Assembly: GCA_028293725.1 (NCBI GenBank)
Contig: JAQGOE010000190.1
Span: forward strand, 1 to 64,000
DNA length: 64,000 bases
Reading direction: 5' to 3'
Source: Gammaproteobacteria bacterium
Lineage (GTDB): Bacteria > Pseudomonadota > Gammaproteobacteria > Steroidobacterales > Steroidobacteraceae
Shown here piece after piece: positions 36,314 to 45,666 of the stretch (its first letter is position 1; every line of letters begins with the position of its first letter). A program made the position numbers and the translations under genes. The notes beneath the pieces were generated by a model. The model did not search any database, was not told the DNA's origin, and saw nothing but the letters and a program-made list of their open reading frames with translations.

Positions 36314-37738
36314 TCAACTGAAGCGCACGTATTCGCACTCCACCGGCTGACCGTTGATGCCGGCGGAAGGCGGCGAGATCCAATTCACAAACTTGCCGGG
36401 CTCCACGACCCGTCCCATCAGCGATTGCACGAACTGACGATCCTCGTCGGCGGGTAGCCAATCGCGCACGCTGGACTCCCAGACCGCCGGCGTTACAACA
36501 CGCCCCTGGGGAGATACTTTCACCCCGGCGAGCGGGCCGATCTGGCGGTTAAACGCCTTGTGCGGAACAGTCATGCGAAACTCCACGCCACGCTTTTGCA
36601 GCGCCACGTTCCACGCATCGACCCCCGCAATGGAGTCCTGGACGAAGTCGTCCCGCAGACGCTCGTTGAGCGCATTCAACGCCGGAGCCTCTTTGCTGAC
36701 TAGCTCACCGGTGCCGACATCGAGAACCGGATAGGTTGCCTCCCGAAGCACGTGGTCGTCCGCGATACGGTCTTCACGGAAGCGGCCCTTTATACCGGTG
36801 GTGTAGAAGGTGGCGGCGTTCGAGGAGAGATCCGCACCGAACAGATCTACCGTCACACTCGAATGAAAATTCAGATAGCGTTGGATCGTCGGCAGATCGA
36901 TCACGCCCAGTTCCCTCAGGCGGGTTGGATCGTCGGTACGCTCCTGCACCATCACGTCGGCGGTCCGCTCAATGATTCGGCGAATCCCGTTGCGGCCCAC
37001 GAACATGTGGTGCCCCTCTTCCGTGAGCATAAACCTCGTGGTCCGTGCCAGCGGATCGAACGCCGATTCGGCCAGCGCGGAGAGCTGGAACTTGCCATCC
37101 CGATCCGTGAAGAACGTGAACATGAAGAACGACAGCCAGTCGGGCGTGCGCTCGTTGAAAGCACCGAGAATGCGCGGATTATCGGCATCGCCGGAGCGGC
37201 GGCCGAGCAGTGCCTCAGCTTCTTCGCGCCCGTCACGCCCGAAGTAACGATGCAGGAGATACACCATCGCCCACAGGTGTCGACCCTCCTCCACGTTCAC
37301 CTGGAAGAGATTGCGCAGGTCATACATCGACGGGCATGTTAGCCCGAGATGTCGCTGCTGCTCGACGGACGCAGGTTCCGTATCACCCTGCGTCACGATG
37401 AGGCGACGCAGATTGCTACGGTACTCGCCCGGCACTTCCTGCCAGACCGCCTCGCCCTTATGCGCGCCGAAACCAATCTTCCTGTCCGCAATGGCGGGAT
37501 TGAGAAAAATGCCCCACCGATAGTCGGGCATCTTCACATAACCGAATTGCGCCCAACCGGCCTGGTCGACACTGGTGGCCGTGCGCAGGTAGACGTCGAG
37601 CTTGTGGGAGCCTTCGGGCCCCATCTCACCCCACCATTTCAGGAATTCCGGCTGCCAATGCTCGAGTGCCCGCTGCAACGTCTTGTCGCTCGCCAGGGCC
37701 ACGTTGTTGGGAATCTTCTGGTCATAGTCGATGTTCAT
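36314..37738 (-). CDS. boxB: Benzoyl-CoA 2,3-epoxidase, oxygenase subunit BoxB
   Basis: The 474-residue protein matches BoxB throughout, from the N-terminal MNIDYDQKIPNNVALASD to the C-terminal region. Diiron ligands appear as NVEEGRHLWAM (Glu and His) and TEEGHHMFVG. BoxB inserts one oxygen atom into benzoyl-CoA to give 2,3-epoxybenzoyl-CoA, with electrons from the reductase BoxA. No boxA gene is visible in the window, so the reductase must be elsewhere or replaced. It is 18 bp downstream of boxC in one operon. Confidence 0.96.
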   Translation of the reverse strand: MNIDYDQKIPNNVALASDKTLQRALEHWQPEFLKWWGEMGPEGSHKLDVYLRTATSVDQAGWAQFGYVKMPDYRWGIFLNPAIADRKIGFGAHKGEAVWQEVPGEYRSNLRRLIVTQGDTEPASVEQQRHLGLTCPSMYDLRNLFQVNVEEGRHLWAMVYLLHRYFGRDGREEAEALLGRRSGDADNPRILGAFNERTPDWLSFFMFTFFTDRDGKFQLSALAESAFDPLARTTRFMLTEEGHHMFVGRNGIRRIIERTADVMVQERTDDPTRLRELGVIDLPTIQRYLNFHSSVTVDLFGADLSSNAATFYTTGIKGRFREDRIADDHVLREATYPVLDVGTGELVSKEAPALNALNERLRDDFVQDSIAGVDAWNVALQKRGVEFRMTVPHKAFNRQIGPLAGVKVSPQGRVVTPAVWESSVRDWLPADEDRQFVQSLMGRVVEPGKFVNWISPPSAGINGQPVECEYVRFS

Positions 37739-37756
37739 GATGGAACCCTGACGCGC

Positions 37757-39439
37757 TCAAACGCGCTCCCAGTTGAATCGAGCCTTGTTACCGGTGCCGA
37801 ACACTTTCAACGCCCCCGCTTCGCCTACAGCGTTAGGCCGTATGAAGATCCAGTTCTGCCAGGCCGACAGTCGCCCGAAGACCCGCGTTTCCAGGGTCTC
37901 GCCGGGGCCGAAGCGCAGATTGGCTTCCATTCCCGTCAAAGCATCTGGAGACAAGCTGCTACGCTCCTCGATGGCGATCCGTATCTCATCGTCCCAGTCG
38001 AGCGCGTCCGGGGCGGCGGTGATGAGCCCCAACGCCATTGCGTCCTCGGTCGCCAGGACACGGCCGATGCTGGCCCGCGCCTGCGCGATGGGCGGCTCAT
38101 CCGCATAAAAACGAGATGCGATCCGGCTGCTGCGCGCCACGGTCTCGTAGGCGCCGAAATTCATCGCGGACAATGCAACTCGGGGCGCGTCCGCGCGCTC
38201 GGACTCCGACAACATATAGCTTCGGTCGGCAGCGAGGGCGAGCTCGAACAAGGTACCTGCGAAACAGGAACTGCAATCGATCACAGCGAACAACGTACGT
38301 GAGCTGACATCCAACCGCGAGAGCGTGCGGCGAAGCATGCCGATGGTCTCGCGGACGAACCAGTTACCGGCGTGCTTTTCGAGCGCAGCGTCGACGGCGA
38401 GAACGCGGTTGGTATCACCGCGGGTTTTTAAAATCCAGGTTCCGATCTCCAGGTTATTGGCTCTGAGCATCAGGATCGCGTCGTCGAGCTCGCGGGCCAT
38501 CGCGAGCGGCCACCAGTCGGCGCCTGCCGCCAGGATGCCGGCGAGGTCGTCGGGTTGGCCTGCCGCGGGAGCCTGCACAGTCAAAGTCGCCGTCCGGGCG
38601 GTGGCGTCAATTTGCACATCGACGTTCTGATATCGATAGCCGTGCGCGTCGATCTGCCGCTGTAGCGGCTTAAAAGTCACTCCCGGCGTGTTGGTCGGAC
38701 GATCGCTCAACTCGGCCAGCTCCTGGGCGCGGCGCTGAATGGCGCCCGCGAACTGCTGGGGTTTGGCGTAATCGTCGATCAGCTTCCACTCCTTAGCGCG
38801 TGGCGCGCGAACTCCCTCGGTAACGGTGCAAAACATATCGGCCTGATCACGCCGCACTTTGCGCTTGTCGGTGATGCGCGTCAGGCCTCCTGTGCCAGGG
38901 AGAACGCCCAACAAGGGGATCTCGGGCAAGCTGACCGCGGCGGTACGGTCGTCGACCAGATAAATCTCATCGCACGCGAGGGCCAGCTCATAACCGCCAC
39001 CCGCGGTCGTACCGTTACAGGCGGCGAGAAACTTCAGACCGGAGTGCCGGCTCGAATCCTCCATGCCGTTGCGCGTCTCGTTGGTGAATTTACAGAAGTT
39101 CACTTTCCAGGCATGCGAGGACAGCCCGAGCATGAAGATGTTAGCGCCCGAGCAGAAGATGCGCTCCTTGGCACTCGTCACTACGACGGTGCGCACTTCC
39201 GGGTGCTCGAAGCGGATGCGCTGCAGCGCATCGTGGAGCTCGATGTCAACTCCGAGGTCGTAGGAGTTGAGCTTCAGTTTGTAGCCGGGCCGCAGACCTG
39301 CGTTTTCGTCGACATCCATCCCGAGAGTAGCGACCGGCCCTGCGCACGACAGCTTCCAGTGGCGGTATTGGTCCGGATGGGTATCGAACGTGACGAGCTG
39401 CCGGTCTTGCGTTGGTAGTGAAGCGGCGGCGTGCGTCAT
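37757..39439 (-). CDS. boxC: 2,3-epoxybenzoyl-CoA dihydrolase BoxC
   Basis: The 560-residue protein is of the expected length and has two crotonase-type regions. The first has NGTTAGGGYELALACDEIYLVDD and LPEIPLLGVLPGTGG; the second has CSSCFAGTLFELALAADRSYML. BoxC opens the ring of epoxybenzoyl-CoA hydrolytically to 3,4-dehydroadipyl-CoA semialdehyde and formate. GAGGAAGG precedes the ATG. It is 45 bp downstream of boxR and 18 bp upstream of boxB, consistent with one transcript boxR-boxC-boxB. Confidence 0.96.
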   Translation of the reverse strand: MTHAAASLPTQDRQLVTFDTHPDQYRHWKLSCAGPVATLGMDVDENAGLRPGYKLKLNSYDLGVDIELHDALQRIRFEHPEVRTVVVTSAKERIFCSGANIFMLGLSSHAWKVNFCKFTNETRNGMEDSSRHSGLKFLAACNGTTAGGGYELALACDEIYLVDDRTAAVSLPEIPLLGVLPGTGGLTRITDKRKVRRDQADMFCTVTEGVRAPRAKEWKLIDDYAKPQQFAGAIQRRAQELAELSDRPTNTPGVTFKPLQRQIDAHGYRYQNVDVQIDATARTATLTVQAPAAGQPDDLAGILAAGADWWPLAMARELDDAILMLRANNLEIGTWILKTRGDTNRVLAVDAALEKHAGNWFVRETIGMLRRTLSRLDVSSRTLFAVIDCSSCFAGTLFELALAADRSYMLSESERADAPRVALSAMNFGAYETVARSSRIASRFYADEPPIAQARASIGRVLATEDAMALGLITAAPDALDWDDEIRIAIEERSSLSPDALTGMEANLRFGPGETLETRVFGRLSAWQNWIFIRPNAVGEAGALKVFGTGNKARFNWERV

Positions 39440-39484
39440 GGATGCCTTCCTCGTGAAATGGTTTCTTTAGTTGGCGGGCCGGTT

Positions 39485-40417
39485 TCAGCCTGCGGCGACC
39501 GCCTGCCGTAGTGCCACGAGACTCGTCTCGATCGAGCGTCCAGCGGTGTCCACCACCGCGTCCGCCTTGCTGTAGAGCGCTTCGCGGGCCGCCAGGATGT
39601 TGCGCAGATCCTCCATCGCTTCCGCATGGCCTGCCATGGGCCGCGTGTCACCCTGGGCAACCACCCGCGCCATGTGCTCCTCGGGTGCCGCCTTGATCCA
39701 AACCGTGTAACAGTTCAGTAGCAGCAGGTTGTAAGTTTCCGGCTCCGAGACGATACCGCCGCCCACGGTGAGCACCATGTCTTCCTGACTGTTGATCACC
39801 CGCTCGAGACAGCGCCGCTCGATCCGGCGATAGCCGGCCTGCCCATAGAGCAGGAAGACCTCCGACAGACTGATCCCGGCTTCTCGCTCGATTTCCTTGT
39901 CGAGCTCGACCAACGGCCGCCGCAGTGACTTCGCGAGCGCATTCCCGAGCGTCGTTTTGCCCGCGCCACGCAGGCCGACCAACGTAATGCGCTTCCGACG
40001 CACCGCCTCTTCCTGCCCGAAGTCATGAGTCAGGCGGCGGAGGACCTCTTCGAGCCGCTGCGGCGGCAGGCTGTCCAGGAAACGGCGAATCAGACGTTGC
40101 TCGGTCTTCGTCTCACCCGAATCCAGCAGATCGGGGAGCCGCACACCAAGAGCCGCGGCTACTCTACGCAACAGTACGACGGAGGCGTTGCCCTCGCCGG
40201 CTTCCAACTGCGCTAGATAACGCTCCGAGACATTCGCAGCACGTGAGAGCACTTTGCGCGCCATGCCCCGCTGCTCTCGGGCTTCGCGCACCCGGCGGCC
40301 GAGATTGGCGAGAAAGTCCGGGTCGGACTCATTGAGGGCAATAGGCTTCTGCGAGCCGGTCCTGGAGTCGGTTGAGGGTTGCGCATCTGGGCCCAAATGC
40401 GGGGAAATGGTCTTCAT
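39485..40417 (-). CDS. boxR: BoxR/BzdR-type regulator of benzoyl-CoA catabolism
   Basis: The N-terminal part (about residues 32-90) is an XRE-type helix-turn-helix (RRVREAREQRGMARKVLSRA, then AANVSERYLAQLEAGEGNAS). The C-terminal part (about 130-300) is a shikimate-kinase-like fold with P-loop GLRGAGKTTLGNALA. That two-part design is specific to BzdR/BoxR, which represses benzoate genes until benzoyl-CoA binds the kinase-like domain. It diverges from the benzoate-CoA ligase gene; candidate operators lie between them. The ATG lacks a clear ribosome site, so leaderless or weak initiation is possible. Confidence 0.95.
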   Translation of the reverse strand: MKTISPHLGPDAQPSTDSRTGSQKPIALNESDPDFLANLGRRVREAREQRGMARKVLSRAANVSERYLAQLEAGEGNASVVLLRRVAAALGVRLPDLLDSGETKTEQRLIRRFLDSLPPQRLEEVLRRLTHDFGQEEAVRRKRITLVGLRGAGKTTLGNALAKSLRRPLVELDKEIEREAGISLSEVFLLYGQAGYRRIERRCLERVINSQEDMVLTVGGGIVSEPETYNLLLLNCYTVWIKAAPEEHMARVVAQGDTRPMAGHAEAMEDLRNILAAREALYSKADAVVDTAGRSIETSLVALRQAVAAG

Positions 40418-40426
40418 GGCGTGCGT

Positions 40427-40532
40427 TATAGCGCACTATCTGGGACCGCTCAAGCACTATACCGCATAATTTGGCGCTCTATGAGGCCCATATTGACCGT
40501 GACTTCGATTCTATATGCGATATAGTGCATAT
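40427..40532. promoter_or_regulatory. Candidate BoxR operator region between boxR and the ligase gene
   Basis: Three AT-rich elements with shared half-sites occur. They are ATAG-CGCA-CTAT at 40428-40439, GCACTATA at 40454-40461, and an inverted repeat ATATGC-N8-GCATAT at 40513-40532 that includes TATAGTGCAT. BoxR/BzdR operators are known to contain TGCA-type elements, so these are good candidates for the divergent control site. The last one is 34 bp from the ligase start. Confidence 0.6.
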
Positions 40533-40565
40533 CACTAGGACCTAAAAGCGGGAGGCACGAGGGGG

Positions 40566-42194
40566 ATGACTGCCATACTTCGCTTGAGCTCAGCGGACCA
40601 CCGCGTCAGTCCGCCGGCTATCGATATTCCGCGTGAATACAACGCCGCGTACGACCTCATCGAGCGCAATCTGCAGGCCGGCCGCGGCGCCAAACTCGCC
40701 TACATAGACGACCACGGCAGTTATACCTATGGAGAGTTGGCGGAACGTGTGGATCGCTGCGCCAATGCTCTGAGGGATCTGGGAATAGAGCCCGAGCAGC
40801 GGGTTCTACTCTGCCTCCAGGATACGATCGATTTTCCAACCGCCTTCCTCGGGAGCATCAAGGCCGGCATCGTTCCAGTCGCCGTCAACACGCTGCTAAA
40901 GACCGCCGACTACGAATACATGCTGCAGGACAGCCGGGCGCGAGCACTACTCGTCTCAGCGCCACTGCTACCCGTTCTCGCACCCGTGTTGGGACGGATG
41001 CCCCATCTGAAGCATGTCATCGTCTCGCAAGGCGAGAGCAATGGATACCACTCGCTCCCGGAGCTTTTGGCCGACGCGCGGCGCACGGCCGAGCCCGCTG
41101 CGACCTCCTGCGATGATGTCTGCTTCTGGCTCTATTCCTCCGGCTCGACCGGCGCGCCGAAAGGCACGATTCATGTACATGCGAGCCTCATCCAAACCGC
41201 GGAATTGTATGCGCGGCCGATCCTCGGCATCCGCGAGGAAGATCGGGTACTTTCAGCCGCGAAGTTGTTCTTCGCTTACGGTCTCGGCAATGCCCTCACC
41301 TTTCCATTAGCAGTCGGTGCGACGACCGTGTTGATGGCGGAGCGACCGACTCCCGAAGCGGTGTTTTCCAGATTACGCCGTCATCGGCCGACCATTTTTT
41401 GCGGGGTTCCGACATTGTATGCCTCGATGTTGGCCGCCACCCTACCCTCACGCGCTGAGACCGCATTGCGGGCCTGCATTTCCGCGGGGGAGGCGTTGCC
41501 ACGAGAGATCGGCGAGCGCTGGACCCGACATTTCGGCGTAGACATACTCGATGGCATCGGCTCCACGGAGATGCTGCACATTTTTCTGTCCAATCGTCCC
41601 GGCGACGTCTGCTATGGCACGACGGGATCCGCGGTGCCGGGTTACGAGCTGCGGCTGGTCGACGACACAGGCCGGCCGGTGGCCCCGGGGCAGATCGGTG
41701 AGCTGCAGATCAAGGGCCCGACCTGCGCACAAGCCTACTGGAACAATCGCGACAAGACCCGTGAGACATTCCAGGGCGCCTGGGCGCGCAGCGGTGATAA
41801 ATATTTTGTCGATGCCAACAACCATTACGTCTATGCAGGTCGCAGCGACGATATGTTGAAAGTCAGCGGCATTTACGTGTCGCCTGCGGAAGTCGAGGCG
41901 GCACTCGTGACGCATCCGTCAGTCCTGGAAGCAGCGGTTATCGGCCGGCCGGACGGCGATGGCCTCGTCAAACCGCTCGCCTGTGTCGTGCTCAAACAGC
42001 AGTCGGCGGCGGATCCGGCCCTGGCCGAGCTGCTGAAACAACATGTAAAGTCGCTCCTGGCCCCGTATAAGTATCCGCGTTGGATCGAATTCCTGCCCGA
42101 GCTGCCGAAGACGGCCACGGGGAAAATTCAGCGCTTCAAGTTGCGTGCGCTGGATGCGCAACAGATCGAGGCCACACGCAGCATGAGTTCCTGA
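40566..42194 (+). CDS. bclA: Benzoate-CoA ligase
   Basis: The 542-residue AMP-forming acyl-CoA ligase has motif A3 as YSSGSTGAPKGTIHVH, the A5 region GIGSTEMLHIFLSN, the A7-A8 region SGDKYFVDANNHYVYAGRSDDMLK and the catalytic Lys in LPKTATGKIQR. The STEMLHIFLSN form is characteristic of benzoate-CoA ligases. The enzyme activates benzoate to benzoyl-CoA, the substrate of BoxB. GGGAGG and a GGGGG stretch precede the ATG. It is the first gene of the rightward operon, under the probable BoxR operators. Confidence 0.94.
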   Translation: MTAILRLSSADHRVSPPAIDIPREYNAAYDLIERNLQAGRGAKLAYIDDHGSYTYGELAERVDRCANALRDLGIEPEQRVLLCLQDTIDFPTAFLGSIKAGIVPVAVNTLLKTADYEYMLQDSRARALLVSAPLLPVLAPVLGRMPHLKHVIVSQGESNGYHSLPELLADARRTAEPAATSCDDVCFWLYSSGSTGAPKGTIHVHASLIQTAELYARPILGIREEDRVLSAAKLFFAYGLGNALTFPLAVGATTVLMAERPTPEAVFSRLRRHRPTIFCGVPTLYASMLAATLPSRAETALRACISAGEALPREIGERWTRHFGVDILDGIGSTEMLHIFLSNRPGDVCYGTTGSAVPGYELRLVDDTGRPVAPGQIGELQIKGPTCAQAYWNNRDKTRETFQGAWARSGDKYFVDANNHYVYAGRSDDMLKVSGIYVSPAEVEAALVTHPSVLEAAVIGRPDGDGLVKPLACVVLKQQSAADPALAELLKQHVKSLLAPYKYPRWIEFLPELPKTATGKIQRFKLRALDAQQIEATRSMSS

Positions 42195-42204
42195 CAGTCG
42201 TCAT

Positions 42205-42984
42205 ATGCCTTTCAAGACTATAGGTCCCGGACGTATCGAATACGAACGGATCGATGTGAGAGACCCCGATGTACCGTGTATCGTGATGTTGCACGAAGGG
42301 TTGGGATCGCTTTCGATGTGGCGGGATTTTCCCGGACGGCTAGGATCTGCGACTCGGAGCAATGTCATCGTCTATTCACGGCACGGTTACGGACGCTCGG
42401 CTCCTTTGCGAGGCCCACGTGCAGTTCGCTACATGCACGAAGAAGCACTGCAGGTGTTGCCGCAGTTTCTGGATGCGCTCGGAATAGACAATCCGATTCT
42501 TTTCGGTCACAGCGATGGCGGCTCGATCGCCCTTCTCCACGCCGGCGGCAGTGGCCGAAAAATACGCGGTGCCGTCGTCCTCGCACCCCACGTCTTTGTC
42601 GAAGAGGTGTCGGTTAGCAGTATCGCGGCGGCGAAAATCGCCTTTGAGACCACGAATCTCCGCGAGCGCCTCGGGCGTTATCACGACGACGTGGATGCAG
42701 TCTTCCGGGGCTGGAACGACATCTGGCTCGACCCTGAATTCCGGTCATGGAATATCGAGGAATACCTGCCGCGCGTCACCTGCCCCGTGTTGGCCATACA
42801 AGGCGAATCGGACGAGTACGGCTCGATGGAACAGATCCGGCGAATCGAGCGAGGGGCGCGTGATGTAGAATCGATTTCGCTGGCGAGCTGCCGGCATTCG
42901 CCGCACCGGAATAAGCCTGAAGAAGTGTTGAGAGCGGTGGCGGACTGGTTGGAACGGCGCTGCGGCCATTCAATCGACCGATGA
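42205..42984 (+). CDS. Alpha/beta hydrolase of the box cluster
   Basis: The 259-residue enzyme has an oxyanion region HEGLGSLSMWRDFP, the nucleophile elbow GHSDGGS (Ser in GHSDG) and a late catalytic His in SCRHSPHRNKP. Alpha/beta hydrolases of this kind recur in box clusters beside the ligase, where a role in recovering the pathway from dead-end CoA esters or hydrolysing an intermediate is assumed. It starts 10 bp after the ligase stop, so cotranscription is likely. The exact substrate is unknown. Confidence 0.88.
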   Translation: MPFKTIGPGRIEYERIDVRDPDVPCIVMLHEGLGSLSMWRDFPGRLGSATRSNVIVYSRHGYGRSAPLRGPRAVRYMHEEALQVLPQFLDALGIDNPILFGHSDGGSIALLHAGGSGRKIRGAVVLAPHVFVEEVSVSSIAAAKIAFETTNLRERLGRYHDDVDAVFRGWNDIWLDPEFRSWNIEEYLPRVTCPVLAIQGESDEYGSMEQIRRIERGARDVESISLASCRHSPHRNKPEEVLRAVADWLERRCGHSIDR

Positions 42985-43101
42985 ACGGTGTCCCCAGTCG
43001 GGCCGAGTTTAACGAGAGTGCCAACACCCCTGCCCCCTTCCGGAGGCCACGATCTTGCGATCATGGCTCCGGTCACTTCAATAGGCGTAACGGAATCTGA
43101 C

Positions 43102-44532
43102 TCATCGATCGTCGGAATCACGACCCGCGGAAGCGGACACCGCGGGCGTGACCGCTACGCGAAAGCCCGTCAGGACCCAGGCCCGCTGACTCGGGGCAAA
43201 GCGCGGTGCGAGCAATCCGTCGTTAATCTCGCGCGTGACCGCAAAGCGGTTGAACGTAGTCGGTGAGAGATAGAGCCGCGTGTTGTCCGGGAAACCGTCC
43301 GACGGCGTATCGACGTCGCCCTCGACTGCCGAGATGATGCCGTCATGATTGGTGTCCACCCGCGCGACTTCGGCGGCATAGGCGTCGAACAACCGCCGCT
43401 GGAGATTCTTCACACCGGGCTCAAAGGAGGCCGGCCTTTCGTAGACGTCCAGATAGACTTCATGAGCGAGACCGCTCGGAACACCCCGCTGACGAAATTC
43501 CCGCTGTGCATTCACGGTTCCGTCAAACTTGTCGGGATCGCGAGGCAAAGCGGGATTGTCGCCCACGACAGTCGGATCGTTGTTGATCCCTCGCGGCCCT
43601 GAGCCGGGAACAATGGACTGCAGCTTCCCGATCTCCCCGTCTTTAAAGGTGTCAGGCGCCCTGCCAAAGTCATCAGGGAAGCCGCCGGTAAAGGGCAGTT
43701 CGTAGAGGGGATGGATCCAGTTTGTTCCCTGATAATTGAACTCCCAATAAGAATGGACGTCGCTTTGCTGCAGCGCGTTGTAGGCGCCCATGCTTTCATA
43801 AAGCGACACGACATTGGTTTGCACATCCGGGAAATGATCGGACTCGCTGGGGAAATGAGGCGCGTTCCCGTCGGTCGTAAAGATTGCGCCCGCGACGTTA
43901 TTGTAGCGCCCCATCTTTGCGAGCTTCTCCGCGTCCTCCTCTGTAATCATTCCGAACTGCGCGTGACCGTTGCGGCGCCGTGGCGCCGTCGCCGGCACCA
44001 GGAGATCGTGAATCATCCAGCCTTCGTACCATCCACTCTCGTTGTTGATGACGAAAAGGGGCGAAATATCCGTAAAGACGTCAATAAAGGCATGCGGGTC
44101 GGTGGGGTCTGTCGGCAGGCCAGGCTTGGGCTCCAACGCGACTCGAACCGAACCGACGGTGGGCAACCCACAATCGCCGCCGGTCGCGGTCAATTGCACC
44201 GCGTCGTTGATACCCGGGAACAATTTGGTGAAGACATTGGGCTCGAAGCCGTCCGTGGAGAGTAAATAGTATTGAAACAATTGACTCGGCTTATCCGCTT
44301 CGGCAAATACCTGCAGCGGCAAATACGTATGCGGTCGATCCGCGAGTCGGACCAGTTGATTTTGCAGCGGCTGCGGCAGCTGCGTGACGTCTCCGCGGGT
44401 GGAAACAGTTTGACGGTCTGCGGCGGCGTTCGGATTTGGATGACAGGGCGGTGACGGTTGCTCCGCGTTGGCGATGCTGAGATAACCGATCGCAATGCCC
44501 ACTGTGGCAGACGCTAGTACACGAGCATTCAT
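43102..44532 (-). CDS. Exported protein of unknown function with EF-hand-like loop
   Basis: The ATG at 44532 has GGGAGG 5 nt upstream and opens on a signal peptide (ARVLASATVGIAIGYLSIANAEQ), so the long N-terminal extension of the ORF is not used. The 476-residue mature protein has no family I recognise. Features include several Trp/Tyr-rich segments (NNESGWYEGWMIHDLL, NYQGTNWIHPLYELPF) and, near residue 400, one DTNHDGIISAVEGD loop typical of calcium-binding EF-hand or dockerin repeats. It should be periplasmic or secreted. The neighbouring hydrolase is on the other strand and gives no clue. Confidence 0.75.
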   Translation of the reverse strand: MNARVLASATVGIAIGYLSIANAEQPSPPCHPNPNAAADRQTVSTRGDVTQLPQPLQNQLVRLADRPHTYLPLQVFAEADKPSQLFQYYLLSTDGFEPNVFTKLFPGINDAVQLTATGGDCGLPTVGSVRVALEPKPGLPTDPTDPHAFIDVFTDISPLFVINNESGWYEGWMIHDLLVPATAPRRRNGHAQFGMITEEDAEKLAKMGRYNNVAGAIFTTDGNAPHFPSESDHFPDVQTNVVSLYESMGAYNALQQSDVHSYWEFNYQGTNWIHPLYELPFTGGFPDDFGRAPDTFKDGEIGKLQSIVPGSGPRGINNDPTVVGDNPALPRDPDKFDGTVNAQREFRQRGVPSGLAHEVYLDVYERPASFEPGVKNLQRRLFDAYAAEVARVDTNHDGIISAVEGDVDTPSDGFPDNTRLYLSPTTFNRFAVTREINDGLLAPRFAPSQRAWVLTGFRVAVTPAVSASAGRDSDDR

Positions 44533-44942
44533 AGATACCTCCCAAAGGGAATTGAGGACGATGGGAACGTTTCTTCGATTCACGAGGACTTGCGCAGAGA
44601 AGTCGCGACGCCGAGGAGTTTGAAGATCTTCGGTCTGCGTCTCTAACGCAGCGCCGTTTCCCAAAGTGCAGGTGACGAGAACTCTCCGCGTGTTGGTGTG
44701 TATCTGCGCACAGTCTTCCGGTTCTGAAAACACGCCGGAGGGAACACTCGGAAAGATGACGTCCACTGCTGGTCGGCGTGTCAACATTGCAACTCCTGGA
44801 GCCTTGACAGGGCGGATAAACCCGCTCAGGCACAGCACAAGATCGAGCGTTCGCTGACGTCAGTGCCAATCTCTTTCGCTCACTGGCCGAAGCCGGCCGA
44901 GCGCGAGGCGCCTGGTTTCGTCCGACATCTGTAGCGCAACCA

Positions 44943-45175
44943 TCACCGCGTGATGAGGCGCTTGGTTCGATTGACTGAATAGGCGGGCAGACGAATCGCC
45001 TGGAAGCTGGTTTCCATCAGGTTTATGAAGCGATGCACCTGGGGTTGATTGATGCTGACATCGCGCCCGAACTCAGTCTGATTCAACATGCAGCCGATGC
45101 GCAAGCAGGCCGCGCGCATCAGCGCCGGAAGTCCGCCAGGCTCTCGACGGCCTTGAGTGCCTGCAGGCCGATTTG
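44943..45175 (-). pseudogene. Remnant of an AAA_14/DUF4143-type ATPase
   Basis: The minus strand reads ALKAVESLADFRR and then, after a one-base frame change near 45127, LMRAACLRIGCMLNQTEFGRDVSINQPQVHR and on to AYSVNRTKRLI. This matches the C-terminal DUF4143 region of predicted ATPases with a winged helix. No P-loop or N-terminus is present. It is a decayed fragment. Confidence 0.65.
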
Positions 45176-45339
45176 TCGAGTTTGTTTGAGCAATATTCGC
45201 GCCCGCCACGTCCCGGGGGCAGCTTGCCACACAACCTCTCCCTGTCCATAGCATCTTTCAATTCGTGGCCAATGCTCTTCCATAATTCAAAAGACCGCAT
45301 GATCCGTAGAAGGAACTGGTTCTCGTTTCCCTGTTTTGC

Positions 45340-45560
45340 AACAGCGGCCCCCATCGGTGAGACTGAGGCCGTGGGTATTGCGTGCAATGAGCCTCACACC
45401 CAACTCTTGCTCCAGCCCGCCCAACATGCGGCTGACCGTCGGCAAAGAGATTTCCAACCGGCACTAACAGCGTGAATGGTCCGATAGCGAAACGCGGCGC
45501 CGATGGCTTCGCCCGCCTCGGCACGAAAGATCTCGACGAAGTCATAGTGGCTGCAATAAA
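45340..45560 (-). pseudogene. Remnant of a LysR-type HTH domain
   Basis: The minus strand reads YDFVEIFRAEAGEAIGAAFR and, in another frame, LEISLPTVSRMLGGLEQELG then VRLIARNTHGLSLTDGG, the helix-turn-helix of LysR-type regulators. The two parts are out of frame with one another and nothing of the effector domain follows. The region between 44533 and 45666 contains only such debris. Confidence 0.65.
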
Positions 45561-45666
45561 TCTGCGCGTTCTCCGGTCAGTGGGGGAAGAACGCGCATGT
45601 TCCCTCGAGTTGCGGGTGCAGCCCCCGTCGGTATAGAAGATCCCTGAGGCGGCTAAGTCGGGGTAA

